From Eucalyptus grandis (Eukaryota; Streptophyta; Magnoliopsida; Myrtales; Myrtaceae): 64,000 nt of DNA. The stretch covers positions 62,913,034-62,977,033 of the forward strand of contig NC_052614.1 in the NCBI RefSeq assembly GCF_016545825.1, written 5' to 3'. The position numbers and the translations under genes are program-made. This document shows, piece by piece, positions 34,712-47,409 of the stretch. The notes beneath the pieces are model-generated. The model searched no databases. It was not told the origin of the DNA and worked only from the letters and a program-made list of their open reading frames with translations. Within the stretch, counting starts at the first letter, position 1. Every line of letters begins with the position of its first letter.

Positions 34712-35970
34712 ATGGCTTCAGAAGACCGCCATGACTCCTTGCAAATAGCTGCCTTATGTAAACGGTTGGGACGACTATGTTTTGCACAGGAAATAGAGAT
34801 ATGGGGAAGAGGCTCCCCCACCAGAAAACTTAGAGAAATGTCGTCTGTTACTAGTGGGTAAAGTCCTATCGAAATCTTCTATCAACTTACAAGCCTTCCA
34901 AAGTACATTAAGGCAAGTTTGGCGAAATGACCAGGTTGAGATTTCTCACCGAGAGGGCGGCCTGTATATAGTGAAATTCAAGTCAGAAATTGATAAACAT
35001 AGGGTTATGGAGGAGGTCCATGGCTCTTTTCAAGTCAATCAGTCATTTTCAAACCATGGATTCCTAACACGCCTTTACACTGTTATGATTTTAGCTGCTG
35101 TGCTTTTGGGTTCAAGTCTTTGGGCTGCCGTTGGAATGGAGTATAGAGTAGGTGATTGAAAAGCATTGAAGCAAGTTGGTGAAGTAATAGAGATAAAAGC
35201 TGACCTTAACGAAAGCTCAATCTGAAGAGCCGCAAGGGCTAGGGTTGAAATAAACCTGGACGAACCTTTACAGTTTGGCAAGTTGATATTCCTTGACGGG
35301 AAAACAATGTGGCTCGATTTCAGATATAAACGGTTGTCCCACTTTTGCTATTCTTGTGGGAAAATAGGTCATTATGCCACGTATTGTCCAGCATATCCGT
35401 TTGAAGAAGCCCAAATGGACGGTAAAGATAAAATGGCTTACGGACACTAGTTGAGAGCCGAGGTCCACGAACATAGTCTTTATTGGCAAGTGTTCTACCA
35501 ACCACCTGAGAGTGTAGCACAAGATGAAGAAACAAAGTACATGAGACACCTCCCGCTTTGCTGCCAAGCGCCCGTTGTTGCCTAAACCTAATAATGCCGA
35601 AGTAGTAACATCGCCTGTAATAGCAACTCAGCCCCACTATGACCAAGTAGCACCTCATTAGCAACTTCCATAGACTTTGATGATAATGAACAAACCTCTC
35701 ACAACAGCTTCAATCCCCGCAAATGAGAAGCGAAGGGAATCATCAATCGGTCCAAGGACATGCAAAACACAAAAAAAACAGAAGAGTACCGTGAGCCATT
35801 CCAAAGGTGGGATTAGCCAAAAACAGAAGAAGTATTCCCCTTATGACATGCGGCACTCGGCATTTAATGATTTTGACGATACTCAATTTATGGACACAAC
35901 AATTCTTACGCAAATGAAGCGAACCAATGGGCGTCGGTGGCTGGCCCTAAACAGCCACCAAGACAAATGA
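34712..35970 (+). pseudogene. LINE-1 ORF1 (DUF4283 / CCHC gag-like), broken
   Basis: Starts at ATG 34712 (MASEDRHDSLQIAALCKRLG). The DUF4283 part is readable around 34854-35050, with FQSTLRQVWRN and GGLYIVKFKSE. Then comes MWLDFRYKRLSHFCYSCG, giving a CCHC knuckle CYSCGKIGHYATYC (about 35345-35390). The C-terminal part (35677-35970) is basic and Lys/Gln-rich. ORF1 proteins of plant L1 elements bind the element RNA. Several frameshifts and stops occur, including one just after DUF4283. Confidence 0.8.
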
Positions 35971-38900
35971 AGTTAATTGTTGGAACCATCGGTGGTTTGG
36001 GCAATCCCCCACGGTTCAAGCATTAAAGGCCTTGACGGCTAAGGAAAAGCCCGACTTACTATTCTTAATGGAAACCATAAACCATGAGACTATGATTCAG
36101 CGGTTGCAGAGACGATTACATTTCAGCGGCTCTTTTGTGAGAAACCCAGTAGGTCTTGCGGGGGGTTTAGCAGTTTTTTGGCATGATAATCTATCCTTAG
36201 AGATTGAACTGTGTTTTGACTACTATCTTGATATGCCTCGTGATTCAATGGACGATCGACTGATGTGAATCACCTGTCTTCATGCTCCATCATCCTATCA
36301 CAATAGACAACAACTTTGGGACCAACTTGAAGGATCAACACCGTTAATACTTTACCTTGGATTTGTGCAAGGGACTTTAATGAAATTCTTTATCCTTGGG
36401 AAAAGGTAGGTGGGTGTCAGACCAACTGGTTTCATCTAAACTCCTTTCGAAATTTCATCAATGATTGTGCCTTCATGGAATTAGACAGCAAGGGATGCGC
36501 CTTCACCTGGATGAATAATAGAGCCGGTGATGAATTAGTAAAGGAACGCTTGGATCGTGTTATGTGTACGATAGAATGGCGTCTTCTATATCCTGAGGCG
36601 GAGGTGTACGCTTTGCCAGCCCTGGGATCAGACCATAGCCCGCTACTCTTATCAACATCAGCAACATATAGAAAGTGCCGAAGGTCGTTCATCTTTGAAG
36701 CTTATTAGAATCAGCACCAAGAGTGACAAGAGATCATCGTACTACATGGAACTCATTTAAGGTACAAAATTCTGGTCTTTTACATCAACTAAGAATGGTC
36801 TCTCTTGCCTTACAAGATTGGAGCCGTTCTAAATTTCAAAACGGCCACTTGAGAGTGCAAGCCTTACAATAGTAGCTTCAAGTTATTATAAATCAACCAT
36901 ACAACACCGGCACTGGAAAAGAGGAAGCTTCTCACCTTCGAGAGGAGATAAGACAAATTTGGCAGCAAGAAGAGCAGTACTAGGCTATGAGATCTAGGAT
37001 TAATTGGTTGCACTGGAGAGACAAGAATGCCAATTTTTTTCACTCAACAACTATTCGACAATGGCAAAGAAATAGAATAGGTATGTTACAGGATGAAAAT
37101 CATAATTAGGTGCGGGACGATAAGGCGTTGAAGGAGCTCACATTGGATTATTTCTCAAAATTGTATACTACCGTGGGTCAACGTAACTACGGTCCCATTC
37201 TGGACCAATGTCCATAGATTGTTTTGGCAAAACTGAATGATCATCTAACAACCCCAGTCACTGAGGAGGAGGTGAGACGAGCTACTTTCTAGCTGGGGAA
37301 AACGAAAGCTCTAGGCCTAGACGGACTGAATGGGCTTTTTTACTAAACCCATTAGGATATATTTTAGGAAGACTTGATCAGATTAGTAAGAGACTTCTTT
37401 AGTTCGGGGGTGTTGCCTAGCGACCTCAACAAGACGGTAATAACTCTCATTCCCAAAATAAATCACCCCGAACATCTAGATCAATTTCAACCGATCAGCC
37501 TCTGTAATAATGCATACAAGGTTATATCCAAGGTTATGGCAAATTACCTAAAACCTGGCTTAGTGAACTTATCTCAGCAGAGCAGGCCTTTGTAAGAGGA
37601 AGACAAATACAAGATAATGTATTAATTGTCTAGGGGGTTCTTCATCAATTCTGCATACGGGAAAGGAAGCGACATTTCAATGTCCTACTCAAGACGGACA
37701 TGCAAAAAGCATATGATAAAGTTGAATGGGATTTCTTACAGGATTATCTACTGCGATTGGGATTTCATCCAAGATGGGTATAGTTGGTGATGCAATGCAT
37801 CACCACGTCAACCTTAAGTGTGAGATTTAATGGCGAACAACTATCATACTTTTGGCCATTAAGAGGTCTCCGTTAGGGTGACCCTCTTTCACCTTATATC
37901 TTCATTTTACTAGCAAATCTTCTTTCGACCCTTATTAACCAAGCAGTTCACATGGGCCACCTCAAAGGAATACAGCTAAACAGGTCATGTCCAACCCTCT
38001 CACATATTTTTTTTTGCTGATGACTCGTTTTCTTCCTAAAGGGTACTATGACTGAATGTCAAAATCTTGCTAATATCCTGAATCAATACTGTATGGCAAC
38101 AGGACAAGTTATCAATCGAAACAAATCAGGACTATTTTTTAGTAAAAATTGTCCGTTGAGTCTTCAAGAAAATTTAACAGATGTATTTAGAATGCCGGTA
38201 CGCAAAAGTATGGCAAAGATCTAGGTATTCCTTCAGCGTGGGGTCGATAAAAAAAAGAGATGTTTGCTTGGCTACTAGGTAGAATAAATGCAAAACTTGA
38301 AGGTTGGAAAGAAAGATTACTATCCAAAGGAGGAAAAGAGATCCTAATTAAGTCGGTAGTACAGGCAATCCCCCATTATGCAATGTCCATCTTTAAGCTT
38401 CCTTTAACTCTCTGGAAGCTCATTGAAAAGAAAATCTCTTGTTTCTGGTGGACGAATGATAATACCAGGGTTGGGGTGCATTGGCAAAAATGGGAACTGC
38501 TTAAAATAGGCAAGGACGGTGGAGGGCTAGGCTTTCGCGACTTAATGGCTTTTAACAAGGCGATGCTTGGTAAATAGGCTTGGTGGATAATTAAAGAACC
38601 TAACTTGTTGTGCAGTCAACTTTTCAAAGGGCTGTATTTTCCATCCAAGAATTTCCAATTAGTAGATAAAGGCTCACGCCCTTCCTGGGGTTGGCAGAGT
38701 CTTCTTCTAGGCAGAGAGGCCATTCTACCTAATGTACGATGGTTGGTTGGGGATGGTCAGAACATAAAGATTCAGGAGGATAGATGGCTATCTATAGGGA
38801 CTTTGGCCGGACCAGCCGCAAGAGGGGAGCCAAAGAAGGTGGCTGACCTCTTTGATCATGTCAATCAAACTTGGAAGCTTCCTCTACTTCAACAAATGTT

Positions 38901-40990
38901 CGATGATAAGGTAATTGCAGAAATCACTACAATCCCTATCAGATCTTTCTATGCTACTGATCAGTTAGTTTGGACAGCGACTAAGGATGGGATTCATACA
39001 GTGAAAGTAATTATAAAACCATAGTCAACACAGCATGCATAGCAACTGATCAACGAGCCTCCACATCGCACCAACCCTCAAGAACACTTTGGCGCAAGAT
39101 ATGGATATGCACATAGCCCCTAAGATCTGCACCTTTTTTATGGATAGCTTGCCATAATGCCCTAGCTACTAAAGCTAATTTATTTCATCATCGTATCACC
39201 ACTGATCCTATATGCAGTCTATGCGATCAGTAGTCTCCAAAAACCCTAGAACACCTTTTCTTTTTCTACTCATGGACTAAAAGAGTATGGAGTCATCCTC
39301 AGCTCAAGATTTTAGTATCACCATATATAGTGCATCGATTGGATGATTGGATCACAGACATGGCAACAAATGCGACACTCTTACCTCAACTGAAAATTGT
39401 TGCACAAGTCTTGTGGCAGATCTGGTGTATGCGCAACAATTGGATTTTTCGTCGAAAGCGTCCCGACCTCGATCGGGCAGTTGAAGACGCTGAGATAGCT
39501 AGTATAAGCACCTAGAGGGGATGAATAGGTGCACAAACAAATTTTTGAGATACAGAAGCGATTCTAGAATACAATCAAAGTAAAGTAAAGGTTAGGGAAG
39601 AGAGAAATGAACACAAGATTTATAGTGGTTCGGCTTATTCCAAGCCTACGTCCACTCTTCCGCACCGACACCCACCGGCTGGATTTCACTATGAACAAAA
39701 GAGAAGTTACAGCATAACTTTTCCTTGATTCCTCCTCAAGGTTTCTCATGAATATAGACTCTCTTTTGTTTACACGATTTTGCTCAACAAATGAATTGAC
39801 TAAGAACAAGAAGTTTCGGACTTTGGAATTCTTCTATCGTGCACACTCTCGAACAACTGGAACGTCTTCCTTATATACTTTTTCATGCCATCATACCCGT
39901 TGGCACTTACCAAAGGAATTCCTCCAATCTACCCGTTGGACGGAATCAATTAGGAAGATCATTCGAGCTATTAAAGGAACATGTCGATAGCCCATCAATC
40001 ATGTTCGCCCATACAATCAGGATCTCGGTTTCTATAAGTAGAACCTTCCAAGTATACTTTGCCAATCAACGGATCCTTAATCTTCAGATCAATTATGATC
40101 AAACAAAGGATCTCGTTATGTCATATCCAGCCAAGAGATCTTCTCCAGTCGATAAGGTCACATCCTTAATGAAACATCCAGTTATGGAAAGCCTTTCTTC
40201 AACGGATTAGAAACTGTCAATGAGGATAGACATTGAGTCTTGAGTCTGGCTGTCCAGGAGGTCTTTAGACTTTAAATAACGAGTGCAAGCCTTCGACTAG
40301 ACTGATAGAAACATTTTGTCAACTTCAAAACACTTCACGATGATTTCTCCAACAGACGCCATTGCACAAAACTGCATCCACAACTCTTTTGCTCAATGCC
40401 AAAAGAGATTAGGGGCTGCTGCTGTCAAAACAGGATATTTGTGGCGACCACCAGATCGCGGACACCTGAAATGTAATATTGACGACTCTGATCATCCAAG
40501 TAACCGAGAAGGAACGATGGCATGCATTAGCCGAAATCATCGGGGATTCTCACGATGTCTATACCAAAAAGCTTCCCTGCCGCTTCTGCGTTTCAAACTA
40601 AAGTGCAAGCACTTACCTTTACTCTGCATCACTTGCTGCATCTTGGTCTCAACACGGCAAATCTTGTGATAGAGTCTGACTGCCAGAAATTGATTGACAC
40701 GGTTCAAACGAGAAAAGCAGCTGCCATGGGAAGAACGAGCGTTGTTCGTCGAACTGGAAGCGTTGCTTGCCGTTTACCCTAACTGCGACTTCGGCCCGCA
40801 GAAGGGAGGCCAATGGAGCTGCAGACTGGACCACAAAAGCCCACGGCCGATTTGACTTGGCCCGCAACTGGAACATTTTCACTCCTTTTATTTTGCAAGA
40901 CCTTGTAGTGGCTGATGCAATTGCTTCTGGGTGTAATGTTAGCTTTGGTTGTAATATTGCGACTTTTGGCTGCAATGTTATGACTACTTA
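35967..40990 (+). pseudogene. LINE-1 ORF2: endonuclease, RT, zf-RVT, RNase H, broken
   Basis: The start ATGAAGTTAATTG (near 35967) corresponds to ORF2 of LINE-2. The AP-like endonuclease includes LVKERLDRVMCTIEWR and GSDHSPLLLST (about 36535-36660). RT includes QFQPISLCNNAYKVISKVMA (37480-37545), KTDMQKAYDKVEWDFL (about 37692) and FADD-type sequence near 38015. The zf-RVT region spans about 39030-39490. Here the solo LTR 39491-40354 interrupts the frame: VEDA is cut and resumes as IAQNC after it. RNase H follows (CNIDDSD..., then ESDCQKLIDTVQTRK near 40673). The ORF carries many stops. Confidence 0.87.
39491..40354 (-). repeat. Solo LTR of the Copia-1 family inside LINE-1
   Basis: It starts TGAGATAGCTAG and ends TTTCTCCAACA on the plus strand, 864 bp. 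It matches the Copia-1 LTR at 5093-6018 with indels. It is flanked by a perfect 5-bp TSD GACGC (39486-39490 and 40355-40359). Removing the LTR and one GACGC restores the LINE reading frame at this point. No internal copia sequence is present, so this is the product of LTR-LTR recombination. Confidence 0.95.
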
Positions 40991-41122
40991 AATAAGAACT
41001 ATCTTTTCGACAAAAAAAAAAGCATGGGGTCGGCATCCAATAGTCAGCCCCTAGTGGTGTGCGGACTCGGTGGGGAATGTCATTGGGACTCATTGCCAAA
41101 AGATTGATGCTTATTTGCATTT

Positions 41123-42386
41123 GGGAAAAGTGTTCCAAAAAGTCCTACAACTTGTCACGAAAATGCATTTCAGTCCTAAAACTTGCAAAAAGTGCATTTA
41201 AGTCCTAAAACTTGTCAAATTATTTTAAACGAGTCCTTAGATTGACGCCGTTAGCATTTTCCATTAAAAATGCCGACGTGGCATTTTAAATAATTTTTTA
41301 TTTTCTAGGTGTATTTTTTAATTAATTTTTATCCATTTTTAAAAAGAAATTAGATTTTAAAAATAAAAAAATTAAATTTATTCTTATCTTATTTTCAACA
41401 AAAAATAAAAAGAAAAGTTAAAAATTTATTTTTAAAATTGTTAAAAAAAAAAAAAATTAGTGCGGCTCTCCTCCCCGCCACCGCCGCCGCCGCCACCCAT
41501 CACGGAGGGGGGGCGACGGTCGCCGGCCTAGGCGGGTGGCCGGGCCTCGCCGCCTGGTGAGGGCTGGCGACCGTCGTCCACCCGGGCGAGGCCTCGTCGG
41601 CCCTCGCTCGGGCCGACGAGATCGCGGATCCGGGCGAGCCTCGCCGACCCCGAGCGAGGGCCGACGAGGCCTCACCCGTGGCGGGCGACGGTCGTCGGCC
41701 CCCCGTGAGGGCCGGCGACGACTCGCCCAAGGGGGCGACGGCCGCAGGCCCCTCACGAGGGTCGGCGGGCCCAGATCTGGGCACCCGCACTAGAGCTGAG
41801 CGAGGGTGCCTCGATTTAGGCCCGTCGGCCCTCACGGGGGTTGGCGGTCGTCGTCGGCCCTCACCGGGGGCAGCGAGTAGCCCGCCCTAGGCGAGGCCTC
41901 GTCGGCCCTCGCTCGGGGCCGGCGAGGGCCGACGAGGCCTCGCCCGCAGCGGGCGACGATCACCGGCCCTCGCCTAGGGGGGCGAGGCCCGGCCACCCCG
42001 CCCAAGGCCGGTGACCGTCGCTTGGCCCCTCCGGCGATGGGTGGCGGCAGCGGCGGTGGCAAGGGAGGAGAGCCGCGCTAATTTTTTTTTTTAATAAATA
42101 TTTTAACTTTTTAAAAATATTTTTGGTAAAAATAAGATAAAATGAATAAATTTGATATTTTTAGTTTTTAAATCTAATTTTTTTTAAAATAAATAAAAAA
42201 ATTCACGTGGAAAATAAAAATTATTTAAATGCCACGTCAGCATATTTAACGAAAAATGCTAACGACGTCGATCTTAGGACTCGTTTGAAACAATTTGACA
42301 AGTTTTAGACTTAAATGCACTTTTGCAAGTTTTAGACCGAAATGCATTTTCATAACAAGTTGTAGGACTTCCTGAACACTTATTTC
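41123..42386. mobile_element. Non-autonomous MULE-like element with GC-rich core (M2)
   Basis: The left end GGGAAAAGTGTTCC and right end GAACACTTATTTC form imperfect TIRs. Repeated sub-terminal CTAAAACTTG / CAAGTTTTAG motifs follow. The TSD is TTTGCATTT / TTTGCGTTT (9 bp, one mismatch); AAP_A flank near 9074-9083 is the empty site. AT-rich arms enclose a core of about 600 bp (41461-42080) made of GGCGAGGCC, GTCGGCCCTCGC and similar CpG-rich words. The core is bounded by inverted CGCCGCCACC / GGTGGCGGC stretches. No transposase is present; open frames across the core are compositional artefacts. Confidence 0.8.
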
Positions 42387-43820
42387 TTTGCGTTTTTCTA
42401 TTTTCCCAGTGAATCCTATAAATATGATCAATCTAGAGCATAGACCACTCGTAGGCAGCAATAATGGCAAGAGGGGAACCGACATGGGAGAAACATTCGA
42501 GGGTCTTTACAAAATGGGAAGAGAATTTGGTTGGTTAATTAAAAAAGAAAGCATGTCATAGGTCACCTAATGATAAAGTGACAATGGTCTTTCAAGTGTC
42601 TAATAATAACCTGATAGGTATTACACGCATATTTTGAGTTCCTAGCAAAATCAAGTTTGATTAGCTATAGTAGCGAGTTGAAGAATAACAAAGGCTTGCT
42701 TGCATTTTCCCCCTCAAAACATGGTAGCATGTCATATGTTAGTTGTTTATCCGGCTACGTTGCTTCCACTCTCGTTGGTGCATTGGATTAATGCCCGAAA
42801 AATTTTGTCGGCCAAATATTCCGATTAAAAGGTTACCACTGCATCTCTAGATGGATAATACAAGAGGGAGTTTGCTCATGCACATGGAAATATTGCTTTC
42901 TCCTCTTTTCTCCACTATCCGCCACTCCCATTAAACAATTTCCATGATCGCATGTTGACTTCATCCATAAGCGGTTGGACCTTTTCGGTTGTGTAGTGGA
43001 CCTGACTAGTCTCCATAATTCCAGTCTCCTCGGGGTACATTTTAATGTCTCGAAAGAATCGAAAAGAGACTTACTCCGACCAGATGCTTAGTAAAAGGAC
43101 TTTATTTGAAGATAAATAGAAGCAACTCATATGATTTGACCTAGAAACAAGAAGAATGATCAATTATTCTATTTACAAATGTATTACTAATAAAAAAGAT
43201 TACTTGTTAAATAATCCGTGATTAGACGTATTTCTTTACACGGCCGTCTTGTACTCTGCTTTTTCTTTTTCCATTTATGAATCTCACATTCATTTATCTT
43301 TCTTACGTGGGATCAGCATATTGGGCAACACAAAATATAATAAAATAAAACAAAAGCTTTCCATCGAATAAGTGTTTTAAAAATCGGACATATATCAATA
43401 AAAATGGAGCTGATGATCAAGCTTTTGGAGTTGGCGCAAGAGATCATTGGTAACATCTTCTTAAGCTTATCAAAACGATGGCCACGCATATCTCCAAGAT
43501 AAGCAAAATGTCCCCGTCCAGAAAAAACATGCTATGGATCTGCAAATTGATTGTTGCTGACAAAACGGTATAATTAAAACCAATCGATTTCAATCCTTAC
43601 ATTGTCTTTCGGGTTTGAAAAAGGGTTGTGGAAAGACGCGCTTTTGAATCCCGGGACGAGTGAAGTAGTCCACGACCGTCTAGTCAAGCTTTGAATTTGG
43701 CCTGATTGGAGAGAGAACATCGAAGAGTGGAGGGAGGACGCTCATCCGATTCCATGTCTATAATAGTCGCTTCGAGAAGGGGAGCGGAGGAAATGATATT
43801 AAGCCTAATAAACGTGTTGT
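42387..43820. other. Duplicated flank copy B
   Basis: No gene. It is homologous to 9070-9700 plus 14690-15660 (copy A) and 48100-49500 (copy C), so it is continuous where copy A is split by Copia-2. Confidence 0.8.
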
Positions 43821-43859
43821 CTTAATGATGATGATTATTGCTAGGGAAGGTGGATTTAT

Positions 43860-44960
43860 GTCGTGGGACATGCCCGACATCTGAACTTTATTTGCCAAAA
43901 CTTGTCAGATACCCTCGCGCCCCCTCTCTCTTCGGTTAATGTTTGTACTTTTTCTTCCTTTTTTTCTTTTTCCTTTTTTATTTTTATTTTTCTTCATTCT
44001 CTTTGTTAAATTTTGTCTCGAGTTTGAATATTTGCAAAATGCGATCCACTTAAATAAAAATGTTTATTATTTAATTATGAAGATATTTTTCTGATAAAGA
44101 TAATATTCAAGATTATGCACAAGAAAGGAAATTTGAAAATTTTTTTAGGTCTTGGATGTCTTCGGTCAACAAAGGAAGCTTCGTTGGACTGAAAAAAAGG
44201 TTTCACTTTTCCGGAGAAACCTAATTCATATTGAAGAAAAAAACCAAGGTGGGCCCATAGTCAAAACTTTGACTCTGGGCACATGGTTTCTTTACATGGA
44301 GAAGTGAGCTGCACGTAGGAGCCACAAGATTCAAGAAGCCACACAAGAAAGACGTCCAGCAGTGCGAAGTTTTGAATCGGAACGTGAAGCGGTACGTACG
44401 TGGACCAAAGACGAACGTTGGAGTTCTTGATTTTTGTATATTGAATATTTCATTTTGTGCTTAAACGCATGGTAATTTTTATATAGTGAGTCTATATCCA
44501 AGTAAGTTGATTATTTATAAATACTTTGAGTTTTGAGTTAAATCTAGATGTGAAAAATACTTGAGCGTATGAGCGATTGTAAATTCTGATTCTTCGATTA
44601 TAGTGAATTATTTGCTACTCGCTCTCGTCGTGGACGTAGATATTGATACTCGGATCAAACCACATAATTTTCCGGTGTCTTTATTATTTTTTGTTTATTT
44701 CTCTAGAGTTTGCTCGTTGATGTAAATTGTTGCGTCTCCGACGGAGTGAAACACTGAAAGGAGGAAAAAGAAGAAGAAAAGAGGAAAAAGGAAAGAGAAG
44801 AAACAAAAGTAAAAACATTAATTGAAGAAAAAGAGAGGGAATGCACAAAGTGAAAGTAGGAAGAAGAAGAAAAAGAGGAAATAAGGAAAAAAAGTAAAAA
44901 TAATAATTGTAAAGAGAGGGGACGCGAGGGTATCTAACAAGTGGATCCCGAATCGATACG
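43860..44960. mobile_element. Inverted-arm element with LTR-like interior
   Basis: The left arm has AGATACCCTCGCG and then a long CTTTTT-rich run (43911-44000). The right arm has the complement CGCGAGGGTATCT (44924-44936), preceded by GGAAAAAG-rich sequence. The interior (about 44450-44720) resembles the R/U5 end of a copia LTR: TATAGTGAATTATTTGCTAC and GGACGTAGAT, with TTTATTTCTCTAG near 44695. I could not fix termini or a TSD. It lies just beyond the broken end of AAP_C and may mark the breakpoint. Confidence 0.45.
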
Positions 44961-45009
44961 TGGCGGGCATCGAGTGGACTAGTACAAACAAGTCTACACT
45001 TGGGCACCT

Positions 45010-45770
45010 AATATTTTCTCATGATTGCTAGGCTAGGCTACTTGTGAGGTATATTTCTTTTTTCACTAACTACGTTTTATAGAAAAAATCTTCCTTTTTC
45101 CTTGTGAAGAATATCTCAAACTTTGCCTTGTTATTCCCTGGTTTGGTGGCGGTATCGACATTATGGCATGACAAATATTAAGGGTGTCAAAAAAACCCAT
45201 GTCAGCCAGACTCGATCGACTTGACTTGGCCCAACCCTAAAATTAGGGAATTTTGGGGTCAGGCCTTTTTAGGTGTTGGTATTATTTGGGTTAGGGTCGG
45301 GTCAGATCAAGCCAAGCCGGGCCAACATTGGTTTTTTCACGAATGAAACACCTAGCTGATCAGTGCCAACACTGGTTTTTTCATAGACGAAACACCTAAT
45401 GATTAGTGATGGCACGGCCCAGCCCAACCCGACCCGTTATATGATATTTCATGTCAAGTCGAGTCGGGTCGGGTCAAGCGCACATCTATGGTTTCGGGTT
45501 GGGTTGGGTATCACGAGAACCCAACCTGAGCCGACCCATTGACACCCACTGACAATGATCTTGAAGACGGGTGATTCTTTATGGTAGTTCGTCCAAGTCT
45601 CTCATAACAAGTCAGTGGTAATTTTCACTTCACTCTTTCCAGAAAAGAAATGAAGAGAGAAACAAAGTACCTGTGCGTTTGGGACGACCGTCGTCATCAA
45701 AGCATCCGGAGCCACCTTCTGGGGGGCCATCATTGGATACATTGGAGGCCTGGCTGTTTGGATTCTCCAT
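45010..45770 (-). pseudogene. AAP_C: exon 1 and part of intron 1 only
   Basis: Exon 1 is 45671-45770 on the minus strand. The start is MENPNSQASNVSNDGPPEGG, followed by SGCFDDDGRPKRTG. The DDDGRPKRTG stretch is the canonical AAP N-terminal motif and is better preserved here than in A or B. The donor GTACTT follows. The remaining sequence to about 45010 is homologous to intron 1 of A (about 8230-8500) and B, including the MITE. Exons 2-6 are absent; sequence left of 45010 is a transposon-like element. The (GA)n tract before the ATG is missing. Confidence 0.85.
45178..45550. mobile_element. hAT-like MITE in AAP_C intron 1
   Basis: Orthologous to the MITE in AAP_B. Ends are TTAAGGGTGTCAA and TTGACACCCACT, and the flanks are GACAAATA / GACAATGA. 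An internal block with TTTTTTCA and GACGAAACACCTA is duplicated here relative to AAP_B, making it longer (373 versus 332 bp). Confidence 0.7.
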
Positions 45771-45829
45771 GACCAGCTGTATGAGGTATATATAGCTGTA
45801 TACCGTGAAGTGGGTCAATAATTAACACG

Positions 45830-47395
45830 TTCATTTCAGTATCTAGAAGGTCTTGTTGGCATCCATCCGCTAAATGCACATTCTGTAATTAATAATACAA
45901 GCCAATTACATTTTTATTGCTTATTGCAGAATTTTCTTATAGTGATAAAAATACATTTTTATTGATTTATTTTTGTAAGCATTACTCGCAATTAAATTTA
46001 GAAAAACGTTTTCCAAATCAATTGTTTTCCACAAAATTGATTGAACTTTAATAACAAAAGAATCTTGTCTTTTGCTCATTGAAAAAGAAGAATCTTATTT
46101 CATTCAAATATGCTATGAAAATTGCATTTGTGTTCTCCAAAAGTAGACTATATTTCCCAACATTTTCAACGTTGGAAAGGTAATGCCTTACTACTTAAAC
46201 TTTAATTTTGGAGCAATTTTACTCTTGACATTGATTTACAATTATAGGAATCACGAGTTCTGCACATTGTTGGTTTTTTTTTTTTTTTGCACTTGTGTGT
46301 GTGTATTTTGTGCACGTGTTGTAGTTACACATACAATAAGTGCATGATTATTCACCTAGCCAGTTCAAAAAAAAAAAAAAACGTGCGAATCCCATTATAA
46401 TTTAGGTCAAATGATTACTTCGATCCATACGAAAGAGAGCAAATTGTGGTTAGGGTTTGAGATCGTGTACGAGGAAAGCACAGGGAATAAGATCTGAGTG
46501 TTTCACGATATCTCTTTTGGGAGGAGAAAATGGGGCTCGAGGAAAGAGTAAAAAGCGAACTTTCCATGTGCGCGAGGAAAAGAACTCCCGCTCCTAAAGT
46601 AGAACCCGGTTTCGACTTTTGAAAGTAGGAAAAGATTGTCTAGAAAATCTTCAGAACCCTGTCCTGACATGGCCTCTAGAAGCCGACCTTATCCTAGCCC
46701 CAAAGATTCTAAAACTCATGTCAGAGCCCCAAGGTGGGGTTAACAATTAATAGAACCCGACTGGTGGTGTTCTCACAATTGTTAGAACCCTTGTTAGAAC
46801 CCCTAGGTGGGGTTCGGTTCTGACAATTGTTAGAAGGAATGAGGCATTAACAATTTTCTGACAACGAAATCGATTGCATCATGCTAATCTTTCCCTAGAT
46901 TCAGGTGCAATGGAGTCGGTGATTATCCCACGGTCGTTATACAATTTCTGGTCATGCATAAAATCTCATTCGCTTTTAGGAAAATCAAAACCAACATAAG
47001 AAGGCTCGAACTCCTCTCTTATTTGAGGCTATCTTAAGGTTGAAGACACAAATACTAGGGCATTGGAAAAAAAAAAAGGGCTGCTCAAAAGCTGCTCGAT
47101 GTCCATCTTCTACTTCTAAGTCGCCCACTTCGTCACCTGAGCAGCACGGATTCGGGCCTGCCCACCGTACCTGCGTACAACCTTCCTCGGAGCGTTTAAT
47201 GGGACTCAATAATAAATAAACGGGACGGCTCATGTCCCATGGTCAACCGCCGGTGGGAATGCAAAGCAAGTGCGTGTGTGCGGGCACGCGTTTTCCTTAT
47301 TTTTTCTCTCTTTAGTGGTTCCTAATTATTGAATAATATTCTTCTTTTTCGATGAGTAAAAGCTAAGATCTTTTTGTGATTAAGTGAGTAAAAAT
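45830..47395. other. Spacer upstream of AAP_C
   Basis: No gene. 45840-46370 is AT-rich with poly(T) and poly(A) runs (46276-46289, 46368-46381). 46720-46850 repeats TTAGAACCC / GGTGGGGTT blocks. 46900-47100 is homologous to the inverted copy D (about 30100-30310). Confidence 0.65.
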
Positions 47396-47409
47396 GAACT
47401 TGTGTCATT

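Larger units (their letters stand above)
34295..41021 (+). mobile_element. LINE-1: full-length L1-type non-LTR retrotransposon, interrupted by a solo LTR
   Basis: The TSD is GCATGGGGGTCGGCAACC (34277-34294) and GCATGGGGTCGGCATCC (41022-41038). The 3' end is a poly(A) run. The order is 5' UTR, ORF1 gag, then ORF2 with endonuclease, RT, zf-RVT and RNase H. Removing the 864-bp solo LTR and its 5-bp duplication leaves about 5.86 kb. It is the same family as LINE-2. Many stops and frameshifts are present. It landed in the flank of AAP_B; the AAP_A flank near 9015 is the empty site. Confidence 0.92.

Noticed and set aside
41457..42062. Overlapping open frames rich in Arg, Pro, Gly and Ala on both strands
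   Set aside because: They lie in the GC-rich core of a non-autonomous transposon where stop codons are rare by composition; no domain is recognisable.
44684..45007. 107-codon minus-strand frame rich in Leu and Phe, looking like membrane protein
   Set aside because: It is the translation of an AG-rich low-complexity arm; no start context or homologous frame in the other arm.
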